From: Podarcis raffonei
Lineage: Eukaryota; Chordata; Lepidosauria; Squamata; Lacertidae
DNA length: 64,000 nt
NCBI RefSeq assembly: GCF_027172205.1
Contig: NC_070614.1
Span: 50,904,001-50,968,000, forward strand
Reading direction: 5' to 3'
Shown here: positions 33,001-44,900 of the stretch, one piece after another
How the letters are laid out: every line of letters begins with the position of its first letter
Numbering within the stretch: the first letter of the stretch is position 1
Translations under genes and position numbers: made by a program
The notes under the pieces: model-generated
Told to the model about the DNA's origin: nothing
Database searches by the model: none
Seen by the model: the letters and a program-made list of their open reading frames with translations, nothing else

Positions 33001-33553
33001 ATATATATTTTTTGTTAGAGCGTTCATTAATTTTCAGAAAAAACCCCAACCAATTAACATATCAAATCACAATCCAATAAAAATATAAAAATAAAAAAAT
33101 AAAATAAAATTGTCTTCCAAATTATAATCTTGAATTTACGGCTTCCCACAATCTGAATCTCGAAGGGTATCCAAATCTCAGGCCTGCCTCTCATCTCTCA
33201 TCAATGCTTTCATATTTCCGTGTCTCGATTTTATCTCTCCAAACTTGTCTCTGGCTCTGCGATCCTCACTCATGTCAGAAGACAAATAACCTTTCGTCAA
33301 TGGAGTGCAGAGTTGCCTGTGTAGTGTACTCTTCCAACTCTTTTTTATTTTTTGCTCGCACCGCTTCATCTGGCTCCATCCAATCCAGGCTTTTGTCCAG
33401 CTCTCTGAAGTTTGTTGTTTCGGCTGCTCCCAAATCACTAATCTTTCCCGTCCAGCTGTTGTCCAAAGAAAACCTCCTTCTAAGACGTAGAAATGCAGTA
33501 TCTTGCGCCTTGTTGAATTGTTCTCAAGCAGACTGTTTGCTATGTTGCAATAT
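33001..33553 (-). mobile_element. L1-derived non-autonomous element, truncated
   Basis: 17-bp duplications GCTCACACAACACATTA at about 32984-33000 and 33559-33575. Minus-strand ORF 33570-33178 runs through it, Lys/Arg/Glu-rich (DKFGEIKSRHGNMKALMRDE); A-rich 3' end. Probably of the same kind as 5251-7324. Confidence 0.55.
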
Positions 33554-33595
33554 ATGCTCACACAACACATTAAACTCTATCTCGAACCTGTCACT

Positions 33596-34060
33596 AGTAG
33601 TTGTTTAGTCATTTAGTCGTGTCCGACTCTTTGTGACCCCCTGGACCAGAGCACGCTAGGCACTCCTGTCTTCTACTGCCTCCCGCAGTTTGGTCAAACT
33701 CATGCTGGTAGCTTCGAGAACACTGTCCCACCATCTCATCCACTGTCATCCCCTTCTCCTTGTGCCCTCCATCTTTCCCAACATCAGGGTCTTTTCCAGG
33801 GAGTCTTCCCTTCTCATGAGGTGGCCAAAGTATTGGAGCCTCAGCTTCAGGATCTGTCCTTGAAGTGAGCATTCAGGGCTGATTTCCTTCAGAATGGAGA
33901 GGTTTGATCTTCTTGCAGTCCATGGGACTCTCAAGAGTCTCCTCCAGCACCAGAATTCAAAAGCATCAATTCTTCAGCGATCAGCCTTCTTTATGGTCCA
34001 GCTCTCACTTCCACACATCACTACTGGGAAAACAATAGGTTTAACTATATGGACCTAGTC
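33596..34060 (-). mobile_element. Bov-B LINE 3' fragment
   Basis: Minus strand reads [20 protein letters not shown] and the [20 protein letters not shown] region. Confidence 0.85.
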
Positions 34061-34245
34061 ACTAGTTGTTGTTGTTGTGTCATTTAGTCGTGTCTGACTC
34101 TTCGTGACCCCCTGGACTAGAGCACGCCAGGCGCTTCTGTCTTCCACTGCCTCCCGCAGTTTGGTCAAACTCATGCTGGTAGCTTCGAGAACACTGTCCC
34201 ACCATCTCGTCCTCCGTCATCCCCTTCTCTTTGTGCCCTCGCCCC
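34061..34245 (-). mobile_element. Bov-B LINE 3' fragment, second copy
   Basis: Starts again with (GTT)n and repeats the first 180 bp of the neighbour, ending at the word CCCTCG. A separate 5'-truncated insertion beside the first. Confidence 0.85.
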
Positions 34246-34570
34246 AATTCCCTTGGGGATTGATAGCTTTCCCGCAGACATTGCCTTCTCAATGGCAATA
34301 ACCTCTGAATGGAGAAGAAGTCTACAAACAGGGATGTAGCCCTGCTGGCAAAATGGGGCATCCATTTTCAGGGGCAGTATATGGGAGAAGGGCCGTGGAT
34401 GAGTGGGAGAGCACCTCCCGAGGGCCACATGCCAACGGGGGGGGGGGGAGAGGGTGGCAGAGCCAATGAATGGGCATTGTACCTTTGTGCAGTAAAATGT
34501 GCAGCTAACTTCTACACAGAGAAAGAGAGAGATAAAATTGTAATTGTTTGCATATATTGCATATATTAAG

Positions 34571-34672
34571 GGACATGGGTGGTGCTGTGGGTTAAACCAC
34601 AGAGCCTAGGACTTGCCGACCTTACTTTTTAGGAGTGAAAAAGTGAGTCTTATAGAGCAAAAAATACGGTAA
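34571..34672 (+). mobile_element. SINE head fused to family C MITE end
   Basis: 34571-34620 is the first 50 bp of a Sauria SINE; 34621-34672 is the last 50 bp of a family C MITE. Confidence 0.65.
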
Positions 34673-34998
34673 ATAAACCTGCCTGTTTGATGCCTCTCAG
34701 TATTGTTTCTCAAACTGTATTAGCTATCAACTAGATAACTTCTTCACATAAGTTTTGGATAAGTACGATGACTGACCAGAGCCATGCTGATTTATGTGAA
34801 CACACAAGAAGGGATCAAATTTGGCAATTAATTCAAACAACCCAAGAAAGTTAAAATTGTTCGGTAAACCGGATGTTTCACCACCTCCCCTAAATGCTAA
34901 GTCACGCTTTGCCAACTGCAATGACTCACTGAAGGACGTGCCCACAATAATCCTGTCTTTTGCCACTTTCGTTTAATGGCACCACTTACTCATTCTTT
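34673..34998. other. Intergenic, unassigned
   Basis: No recognisable feature. Confidence 0.4.
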
Positions 34999-35004
34999 CG
35001 GCTT

Positions 35005-35328
35005 ATGAAACAACCTTGATGGCAGAAAGTGAGGAGGAATTAAAGAACCTTTTAATGAGGGTGACAGAGGAGAGCGCAAAATATGGTCTGAAGCTCAACA
35101 TCAAAAAAACGAAGATCATGGCCACTGGGCCCATCACCTCCTGGCAAATAGAAGGGGAAGAAATGGAGGCAGTGAGAGATTTTACTTTCTTGGGCTCCAT
35201 GATCACTGCAGATGGTGACAGCAGTCACAAAATTAAAAGACGCCTGCTTCTTGGGAGAAAAGCGATGACAAACCTAGACAGCATCTTAAAAAGTAGAGAC
35301 CTCACCTTGCCAACAAAGGTCCGTCCCA
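35005..35328 (+). mobile_element. Bov-B LINE RT fragment upstream of gene B
   Basis: Reads [53 protein letters not shown] palm/thumb region, truncated at both ends. Ends about 220 bp before the gene B start codon. Confidence 0.88.
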
Positions 35329-35482
35329 GGTGAGCGTGCGTGGGAGTCAGGAGGGGCTGACTCCTGTTCACTCCCAAATTCTCTTCCAAGCATCAACCCT
35401 GCAAGGCGGAGCAGTGGGGGAACTGGCTGGGCTTCTCCTTTGAACAGCCAGACTCTGGGTGGGAAGCAGGAGGAGGGAGAGG

Positions 35483-35492
35483 GAAAATAAAA
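35483..35492 (+). promoter_or_regulatory. Possible TATA-like element of gene B
   Basis: An AAAATAAAAA stretch about 55-60 bp before the start codon in otherwise G-rich sequence. Would give a very short 5' UTR. A weak match, offered only as a candidate. Confidence 0.25.
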
Positions 35493-35545
35493 ACTTCGCT
35501 GGCTTTCATCAAGGTTTCTGGAAAAGTCCCGCAGCTGCAGTGTCC

Positions 35546-35695
35546 ATGGCTAGTACCTACAAAATCCGGGTTGCCACAGGCAACTACCTGTGTGCAGGGA
35601 CCATGGATTCGATCTCCATCACTTTGGTGGGGTCTCGAGGGGAGAGCCCCAAAACCCAGCTGGATAAATGCGGCAAAGACTTTTCGCCTGGAGAG
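35546..35695 (+). CDS. ALOX12B: Gene B exon 1 (start codon)
   Basis: 50 codons from ATG in a fair context (gtccATGGct). [20 protein letters not shown] then [20 protein letters not shown]: first half of the PLAT beta-sandwich, very like ALOX12B and ALOXE3. Donor gtgagt. Confidence 0.95.
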
Positions 35696-38600
35696 GTGAG
35701 TGCTTTGGGTTTTCGAAAGCTCCTGCCTAGCTCAGCAACACTGATTTCAGCAGGATTTTAGCTCAGCCCTAATTTTTCATTTCATTTCAGTTTTACTTCA
35801 TGTACGGCCTTTCTATGTTACTATACACAAGGCGGTTCACAGCAACAAAATATACAGCAAAGAACGCACACCTTATAATCATCTGATCCAATACAAAAAG
35901 TCATAACGAAACGTAACTTTAAAATGGAATGAAATAAAGTAATACGCAATAACCTATTAGGGACACGGGTGGCGCTGTGGGTTAAACCACACAGCCTATC
36001 ACTTGCCGATCAGAAGGTTGGCGGTTCGAATCCCTGCAACAGGGTGAGCTCCCATTGCTTAGTCCCTGCTCTTGCCAACCTAGCAGTTCGAAAGCACATC
36101 AAAGTGCAAGTAGATAAATAGGTACCACTCTGGCGGGAAGGTAGATGGCATTTCCGTGCGCTGCTCTGGTTTGCCAGAAGCGGCTTAGTCCTGCTGGCCA
36201 CATGACCCAGAAGCTGTATGCCGGCTCCCTCGGCCAGTAAAGCAAGATGAGCGCCGCAACCCCAGAGTCGACTACGACTGGACCTAATTTTCAGGGGTCC
36301 CTTTACCTTTACCTAATAACCTATTAGAATATAATAGTGCACGATAAAATTAACTCTCAAAACATCAAACAGACACTCAGCAATGACAATAAACAATGAT
36401 CAATACAAAGGACTGAAAGGCACAATGCATAAAATACCACGGTGCATGCAAAACCATGTAAAAGGATCAAATTGAGAAAGAAAGGCAACATCCAAAATGA
36501 TTTTTTTAAAAAAAAAAAATCTATTAATTCCACTGCTCCCTTCCCAGCTGCTTCTGCTGTTCTGATAGCCTAGCGATGGGCTAAACCTTCGTGTAGATGG
36601 GGTGAGCAGGTGGAGAGATAAAGTCAGAACTGATTTATTGTGTAAGAACACTTTTGGGTTGGGTTAACTCTCAGGCTTACTGCCGGAATCCTTTAAGAAA
36701 GTCCTGTGTCCTTTTGCCGGAGGGGAAGGCGGTTGCGAAAACACCACCTTCTTTGCGTTTCACAGCCTCTTCCGGTTGCCATGATGCCTTAAACAATGGC
36801 TAGGCAAACTAAGGCCTGGGGGCCAGATCCGGCCCAGTCGCCTTCTGAATCCGGCCTGCAGACGGTCCGGGAATCAGCATGTTTATCCATGAGTAGATTG
36901 TGTCCTTTTATTTAAAATGCATCTCTGGGTTATTTGTGGGGTCTGCCTGGTGTTTCTACATGAGTAGAATGTGTGCTTTTATTTAAAATGCATCTCTGGG
37001 TTATTTGTGGGGCATAGGAATTCGTTCATTTTTCCCCCTTCAAAATATATTCCGGCCCCCATAAGGTCTGAAGGACAGTGGACCAGCCCCCTGCTGAAGA
37101 CGTTTGCTGACCCCCTGCCTTAAACTCTCCCCTTCTGCCTCTCAGGTGGGTGAATATGTGGTCCAAAGCGAACAGGACTTGGGCCCCATCCTGCTGGTCC
37201 GGCTGCACAAGGAGAAGTACAGCATCTTCCCTCAGACAAACTGGAACTGCAGCTATGTTGAAGTGGCCGCCCCCCAGGGAGAGACATATCGCTTCCCCTG
37301 CTACCAGTGGCTTCTGGGGTACCAGACCCTCGAGCTCAGAGAAGGAGCAGGTGAGAGACCCTGTCCGGCTTTCTGGTATTTCCACAGAGGGGAAGGAGCA
37401 ACGCTTTTCTGGCTTGGCGTATCACACCCAAGACTTCCTTCCCACCCGATTAGCATTCCTCGTGGCCAAAGGCTCCGTGCTGCCACAGCCACCCACTCCA
37501 TGAAGGATATATACAGTGGTACCTCAGGTTACAGACGTTTCAGGTTACAGACTCCGCTAACCAAGAAATAGTGCTTCAGGTTAAGAACTTTGCTTCAGGA
37601 TGAGAACAGAAATCGTGCTCTGGCAGCACAGCAGCAGCAGGAGGCCCCATTAGCTAAAGTGGTGCTTCAGGTTAAGAACAGTTTCAGGTTAAGAACGGAC
37701 CTCTGGAACGAATTACCGTATTTTTCACTCCATAAGACGCACTTTCCCCCTCCTAAAATGTAAGGGGAAATGTCTGTGCGTCTTATGGAGCGAATGCAGG
37801 GGGGAGGCAGGGAGGAAAAGCCCCTGCGGCTCTTGCGGGCTTTTCCCCAGGAGGGAGAAGGGACTGACGTGGCCAGTCAATCCTGTTTCCCTCCTCGTGT
37901 AAAAGCCTGCAGGAGCCGTGTGCTCCTTAAAGGGTGCGCGGCTCCTGTGGGCTTTTCTACGATGTGGGGGAATTCCCCCACCTCCCGCAAAAGCAGGGAG
38001 AAGGTCCCTGAGCTGCTCTTTGGGGCTGTGTGGGGGGGGCTAACCGGGCTTCCCCCTCCAGCCGCAAGAAGATCTGAGCTGGGGGGGGGATAATATTTTT
38101 TCCCTTGATTATTTCCCCCTCTGAAAACTGGGTGCGCCTTATGGTCAGGTGCACCTTATGGAGCGAAAAATACGGTAAGTACTTAACCCAAGGTACCACT
38201 GTATATATTTCATTGTAATTATGATTATTATTTACTCGCTCTTTAGCCAAAAAGGCTCCAGCTGCGGCTTACGAGGTCTGTGGCAAGGTAGTATCTGCCC
38301 TGAGGCTGACAATCTGAAAGTCAGGACACAAGAGGAAAAAGCGATGGGGAGGGAAGAGAAAGGGAAGCAAGCTCAGGCTTGAGTTCTGGAAGCGGCAGTC
38401 CTTACTAGAATTAGATCTCTGGTTCTCCAAAGACAGGGCTGTGGCCTCAAAGCTGGCCCTGGGTTCAGAGGGATGGAGCCAGGTTGCCAGAGAAAGCCCC
38501 GCCCTGCGATCTTTCCTCTCCCCCAAAACTCTCTTTCCATCCCACCCGCCTCTCTCCCCTCCAGCCAAAACCATTTGCATGGACAAGGAGAACGAGTTGC

Positions 38601-41014
38601 TCTTACAACATCGGAGAGATGAGCTGAGAGTGAAGCGACAGGCCTACAGGTAAGCAGATTTTGTGGCTAGCTCATCTGAATGGGCCAGGAGTCGGCTGCA
38701 GGGACGAGGCAATCTGTCAACATTGGGTTCTCTCAGGGCAGCGCCACATTGTACAATTTAAAGCACATTTCATGCATGGCTTCCCCCAAAGAGCGCATGC
38801 AGAATTTACCGTATTTTTCGCTCTATAGGACGCACCCGACCGTAGGACGCACCTAGTTTTAGAGGGGGAGAACAAGGAAAAAAATATCTCCCCCTCTCTG
38901 CTCAGCGCCCCTTCAGCGAAGCGGCAGGAGAAATGGAGCCCCTTCCCTTTCTCCTCCCGCTTGGCTGAAGGGGCGCTGCGCAGCTCTCCCTCTCTGCTGA
39001 AGCCAGGAGAGTCTTGCTCTCCCAGCTTCAGCAAAAGCAACACGTAGCCTCTGGAGCGCGGGGGGAGCGCTCCCTCTGCGCTTCGGAGGCTTCGCGTTGC
39101 TATCACTGAAGCCAAGGAGCCTGCATTCGCTCCATAGGACGCACACACAATTCCCCTTCATTTTTGGAGGGGAAAAAGTGCGTCCTATAGAGCGAAAAAT
39201 ACGGTAGGTTCCCGAGAATCTCAGCAACTTCCTAGTCCTCATGGTTGGCGTAATATGCTTGGCAGTGTGAAATCTCAGGAGCCGAACAAGATTTCAGGGC
39301 ACTCCCTGAACCATACATTTGAAGCACTTCCTGCAAAGGAAACTGGGAGCTGTCCTTCGGCAAGGGTGCTGGGAATTGTAGCTCAGTGAGGGGGAACTAT
39401 AGTTCCCAGGGTTCTTTGGGAGAAGTCGTGTGCGTTGAATCTATGGTGTGGCTCTCCCCAGAGTTTCTCATTTTCCCCATCTTTAGTTTTCCACATTTCC
39501 AAATCACTTTGGGGGGGGCTTTTTCTAAGTCCCTGTGAAAACTGAGCAGCATTTTATTGCAAAATTCCCTATACTCGTTTTTTTAAAGCACTTTTGAGTA
39601 ATGCACACATTTCTGCAAGCAATTTTCATCAGATATAATGCACATTTGTATTTTTGCTGAGACGTTGATTTTTATGCAGTTTCCCCCCATTTATGGATTT
39701 TTGCAAACATTTATGTTTATTTGTTGGGGCAGATATAAAGAATATCAACCCGGCTGGCCCCAATGCCTAGATGTTGACTGCGTTGACAATTTGCATCCAA
39801 ACGATCAGTATTCCTGCCGCCGATACAGTGCCTTCCGGGTGCAAATGGTGGCTTCGTAAGTATCTGTTGGGACATGGGCGGCAGAGGCTGGAGCTGGAGG
39901 AGGATGAGAGAGTTCCCCAGGATCTGAACTGGTGCAAAAATTCTGGTTCAACTGTTTTGATCATAGCAAATTTCTCGCCCTGACCTCGCCACTGTGATCC
40001 ATGCGATGGTCACCTCCAGAGTGGATTATTGTAACTCGCTCTACGCGGGGCTGCCCTTGAGACTGACCCAGAAACTCCAGCGGGTGCAGAATGCCGCAGC
40101 GAGACTCCATACGGGGTCCTCGCTGCGAGATCACATTTACCCAGTGCTATACCAGCTGCACTGGCTCCCGGTGGAGAACAGGATCAGGTTTAAGGTGCTG
40201 GTTTTAACCTTCAAATGGGACGCGGGTGGCGCTGTGGGTTAAACCACAGAGCCTAGGACTTGCCGATCAGAAGGTCGGCGGTTCAAATCCCCGTGACGGG
40301 GTGAGCTCCCGTTGCTCGGTCCCAGCTCCTGCCAACCTAGCAGTTCCAAAGCGCGTCAAAGGGCAAGTAGATAAATAGGTACTGCTCCGGCAGGAAGATA
40401 AACAGCGTTTCCGTGCGCTGCTCTGGTTCACCAGAAGCAGCTTAGTCATGCTGGACACATGACCCGGAAGCTGTACGCCGGCTCCCTCGGCAAATAAAGC
40501 GAGTTGAGCGCCATGACCCCAGAGTCGGTCACAACTGGACCTAATGGTCAGGGGTACCTTTACCTTTAACCTTCAAAGCCCTATATGGCCTAAGACCCTC
40601 GTACCTACGGGACCGCCTCTCCTGGTATGCCCCGCGGAGGAACTTACGGTCTTCAAACAAAAACATCTTGGAGGTCCCAGGCCACAGGGAGGTTAGGCTG
40701 GCCTCAAACAGAGCCAGGGCTTTTTCGGCTGTGGCTCCGATCTGGTGCAACGCTTTGCCACAAGAGACTATGGCCCTGCGGGACTTGACATCTTTCCGCA
40801 GGGCCTGCAAGACAGAGCTGTTCCACCAGGCCTTTGGCCAGGGCACAGCCTGACTCCCTCCTTTGGCAATCCTCACAGAACTCTAGCCCAATGGTTGCCA
40901 TTAATCTGATTTGAATTAATTTTATAATGAAATGATTTTAGAATGTTTTATCATTTTACTGTTGTTAGCCACTCTGAGCCCGGTTTTGGCTGGGGAGGGC
41001 GGGATATAAATAAA

Positions 41015-41063
<49 letters not shown>

Positions 41064-41937
41064 GATTTTAAATGTACCGACAAGGGAACAACTGTGGATT
41101 GGCAAGAATGTGCCTGTGTGTGGAATAAGCTGTGGAAGTATAAAATTCCCAGCCTTTTTGCCATTGAGGCTTGTAGAGCAGACAGGAACTCAACAGGTGA
41201 AGTTCCTCCCTATCATGCTTATCTATGCTGTGGGAAGTATCTATGCTGTAGCTGTTTTATTTCTGCCAGTCATTTTGTGTGGGGCAGAAGCAAGGCGAGC
41301 TTTGGAGACCCAGTTTCGACCACTCTTCAATACGTTTTATTTTCCTTTCTGAATGCCAGAGAAGTTGAGCTGAAGCTGAAGGGCTTGCTGGATTGTAAGA
41401 ATTCTTGGCGGAAGCTGGAAGATGTACGGAGGGCTTTTTGGTTTTATCGATCCCCTGTTTCAGGTCAGTATCTTCATAAAGACAGCAAGTTCCTCTGGCT
41501 GAGATTCCCAGGAGCCTAAATTCTGCACCTGCTACCATAGTCTAAGCCTTTTTCTGTGGCCACACAGAATCCTGCCATACATGCAGACCTATTAGACCCA
41601 CTCGGTCCAGTATACCTGAAGGAGCGTCTCCACCCCCATCGTTCAGCCCCCCTAAGGTCCAGCTCTGAGGGCCTTTGGCGGTTCCCTCCCTGCAAGAAGC
41701 CAAGTTACAGGGAACCAGGCAGGGGGCCTTCTCGGTGGTGGCGCCCGCCCTGTGGAACGCCCTCCCACCAGATGTCAAAGAGGAAAAAAACTACCAAACT
41801 TTTAGAAGACATCTAAAGGCAGCCCTGTTTAGGGAAGCTTTTAACGTTTAATAGGTTATTGTATTTTAGTGTTTTGTTGGAAGCCGCCCAGAGTGGCTGG
41901 GGGGACCCAGCCAGATGGGTGGGGTATAAATAATAAA

Positions 41938-41992
<55 letters not shown>

Positions 41993-44900
41993 TTTATGGA
42001 TGGGAGGAACTGAAGACTCAAGGACTTTTGCGGTTCATCCCATCTGCCCCTACCTCTGAATAAAGGCCTCCTCTAGCACACCCACCAAAGGAAATCTGCC
42101 CTCTCTGATACCTTACCGAGGACATCTCTGTGTCCCCAGAATATGTCAGCACGCACTGGGACGAAGATGCTTTCTTTGGGTACCAGTATCTCAACGGAGT
42201 GAATCCCGTCGTCATCCGGCGCTGCACCGAGATCCCAGCCAATTTCCCCGTCACACATGAGATGGTTGCCAAATCCTTGGAGAAGCACTCCACCCTGGAG
42301 GAGGAGCTGAAGGTAAGAAGACAGGGCTGGCCCCCACACCTTCCAAACACAGCCTCACAAAGTCCTCAGCTGCGATCAGGGATACCCTTCGCTCTGTCCT
42401 CTCGCTTTGTTCCTTTTTCGTGAATTGTTGAGCCCACTCTGCTTTTGCTGCTAGTTCTCTTTTGCAATTTTGATGCTCTTTCGTAAGATTCCGTAATTGT
42501 CATTTAAAGCTTTGGTTGTTTGCATTGTCTCCAATAATTTCACATAGTTTTGCTACAGACTTGGGATGTATGAGTCAATGAAAAGAAGATACCATTTATA
42601 TTATATATTTGCAGGCCCATGAGCTAACCCTGTCCATTTCCGAGCACAGTTAAAAGTGTTGGTGCTGACCTTTAAAGCCCTAAACGGCCTTCGTCCTGTA
42701 TACCTGAAGGAGCGTCTCCACCCCCAACATCCTACCTGGACACTGAGGTCCACCTCCGAGGGCCTTCTGGTGGTTCCCTCGCTGTGAGAAGCCAAGTTAC
42801 AGGGAACCAGGCAGAGGGCCTTCTCGGTGGTGGCGCCCGCCCGGTGGAACGCCCTCCCGTCAGATGTCAAAGAGAAGAACAACTGCCAGACTTTTACAAG
42901 ACACCTGAAGGCAGGCAGCCCTCTTTAGGGAAGCTTTTAATGTTTAATAGACTACTATATTTTAATATTCTGTTGGAAGCCGCCCAGATATTATTATCAT
43001 TATTACTTGGGGCCCTTCCCCCCCTATAAAGGAAGAGACCAGACAACAAGGTATGGGTTCGAATTGGCCACAACTTTATTGAATTCAGATGTAGGCAACC
43101 TGGAAATGGCCTTGGAAGGTATTCCTCTCAACCCCACGAGGGGCTGAGGATGTGGAGGAAGAAAGTTGCAATGTGAGGGGACTGCAAAGCGTGAACTTAC
43201 ACAGCGCACCCACGCACAGCACCGGATTGTGAGTTTGGCCTACTTGCCGCCGCTCTAGGGCCAGGGACTCCCACAAACACCCTTTAACGCAGCCTTTCTC
43301 AACCTGTGGGTCCCCAGATGTTGTTGAACTACGACTCCCATCACCCCTAGCTAGCAAGGCCAGAGCTCAGGGATGATGGGAGTTGTAGTCCAACAACATC
43401 TGGGGGACCCACAGGTTGAGAACCGCTGCTTTAACGGGACCTGCAAAAACGCCGTGGCATGGGGGGTGCATGAGATGCCACCCCCTTTCACTCGAAGATA
43501 GACTAAAGGATACCTAACATGAGTCTTGGCCGAGGACCGGCCCCTAAACGTACTCCCAGGCCACACCCCCACTGGCAGCCCATTGCCCCACCAGGTGGGG
43601 GGGCCAAGCCCGCAGTTACCTGGTGGGTGACACCTGGCCAGGTGGCACTGCTCGGGGCCACAGACTCCGCCCACCTGTTGGGAAGGGGTGAGCAGGAATT
43701 TCCAGTTCTAATAAGACATCACAAAATACCTCCAAGTTTAAATAAATATAGAAACATATATATTTTTCAGATGTCCTTTTTATGTTGAGATTCTTAGAGA
43801 CACCATTGATCCTTTGCTGAAGAGGCTCGCCGATCTTTCAGACAAGTCTAAACTTAATTCTCTCCTCTTAGGCAAAGATCACAAGGCATCCTGGCTGGTA
43901 GCCAGATTCTGCGCCCAGATTTGTAGGCATATATCATCTTCTAGAATAAAATAGTTTACTAGGGAAATGCTGAAGTTGCCCTTTGGGGCGCCTCAGGGTC
44001 AATTTCTTACGGTAGCCCAAATCTCAGTTGTACGGGTGTATGTATATATCTCAATTTTAACTCATGAGCTATTGCTGCAATCTGCTCCAATTGTATATTT
44101 TATCTTTATGAACGCTGTTTTTCTTGTTATGTTATGTGAGCTGGTCTTTGACTGTAATAAATTATCTATCTATCTAAATATAGAAAGGTAAACAGTTTCT
44201 CATTACAAATCTTCAGATAACCCTACCAGTGTTGTTAATTGCTTACAACGATCCTCCAAATATCATATAAATTTGCTCCAGTGCTTGATCGTGCTGGTTA
44301 CAGATTTTCCCCGTCAGCTTTGCCAGTTCCTCAAAGTCCATCATTTTCATCTTCCACTCTTCTTTCGTTGGTATTTCTTGCTGTTTCCATTTTGGGGCTA
44401 AAAGGGTTCTTGCCGCTGTTGTTGCATACATGAACAGTCTTTTATCTTCCCTTGGTATCTCTTCACCTGCTATACCCAGTAAAAAGGCTTCTGGTTTTTT
44501 TTAACAAAAGTGGTTTTGAACATTTTCCTTAACTCATTATATATCGTTTCCCAGAAAGCCTTTACTAGATAGATGCCATTTTTCATTTTGAAGGTGTATT
44601 ATTGTCCTACCTCACCCCTCTGTCCTATTAATGGAAGGCTTTGACTTACAGAGGGGACGCGGGTGGCGCTGTGGGTTAAACCACAGAGCCTAGGACTTGC
44701 CGATCAGAAGGTCGGCAGTTCGAATCCCCGCAACAGGGTGAGCTCCCGTTGCTCGGTCCCTGCTCCTGCCCACCTAGCAGTTCGAAAGCACGTCAATTGC
44801 AAGTAGATAAATAGGTACCACTCCAGCGGGAAGGTAAATGGCGTTTCCGTGCTGCTCTGGTTCGCCAGAAGTGACTTAGTCATGCTGGCCACATGACTTG

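Noticed and set aside
44675-44740. tRNA-like box A/box B sequences
   Set aside because: Part of tRNA-derived SINE heads; none is a free-standing tRNA gene with a full cloverleaf.
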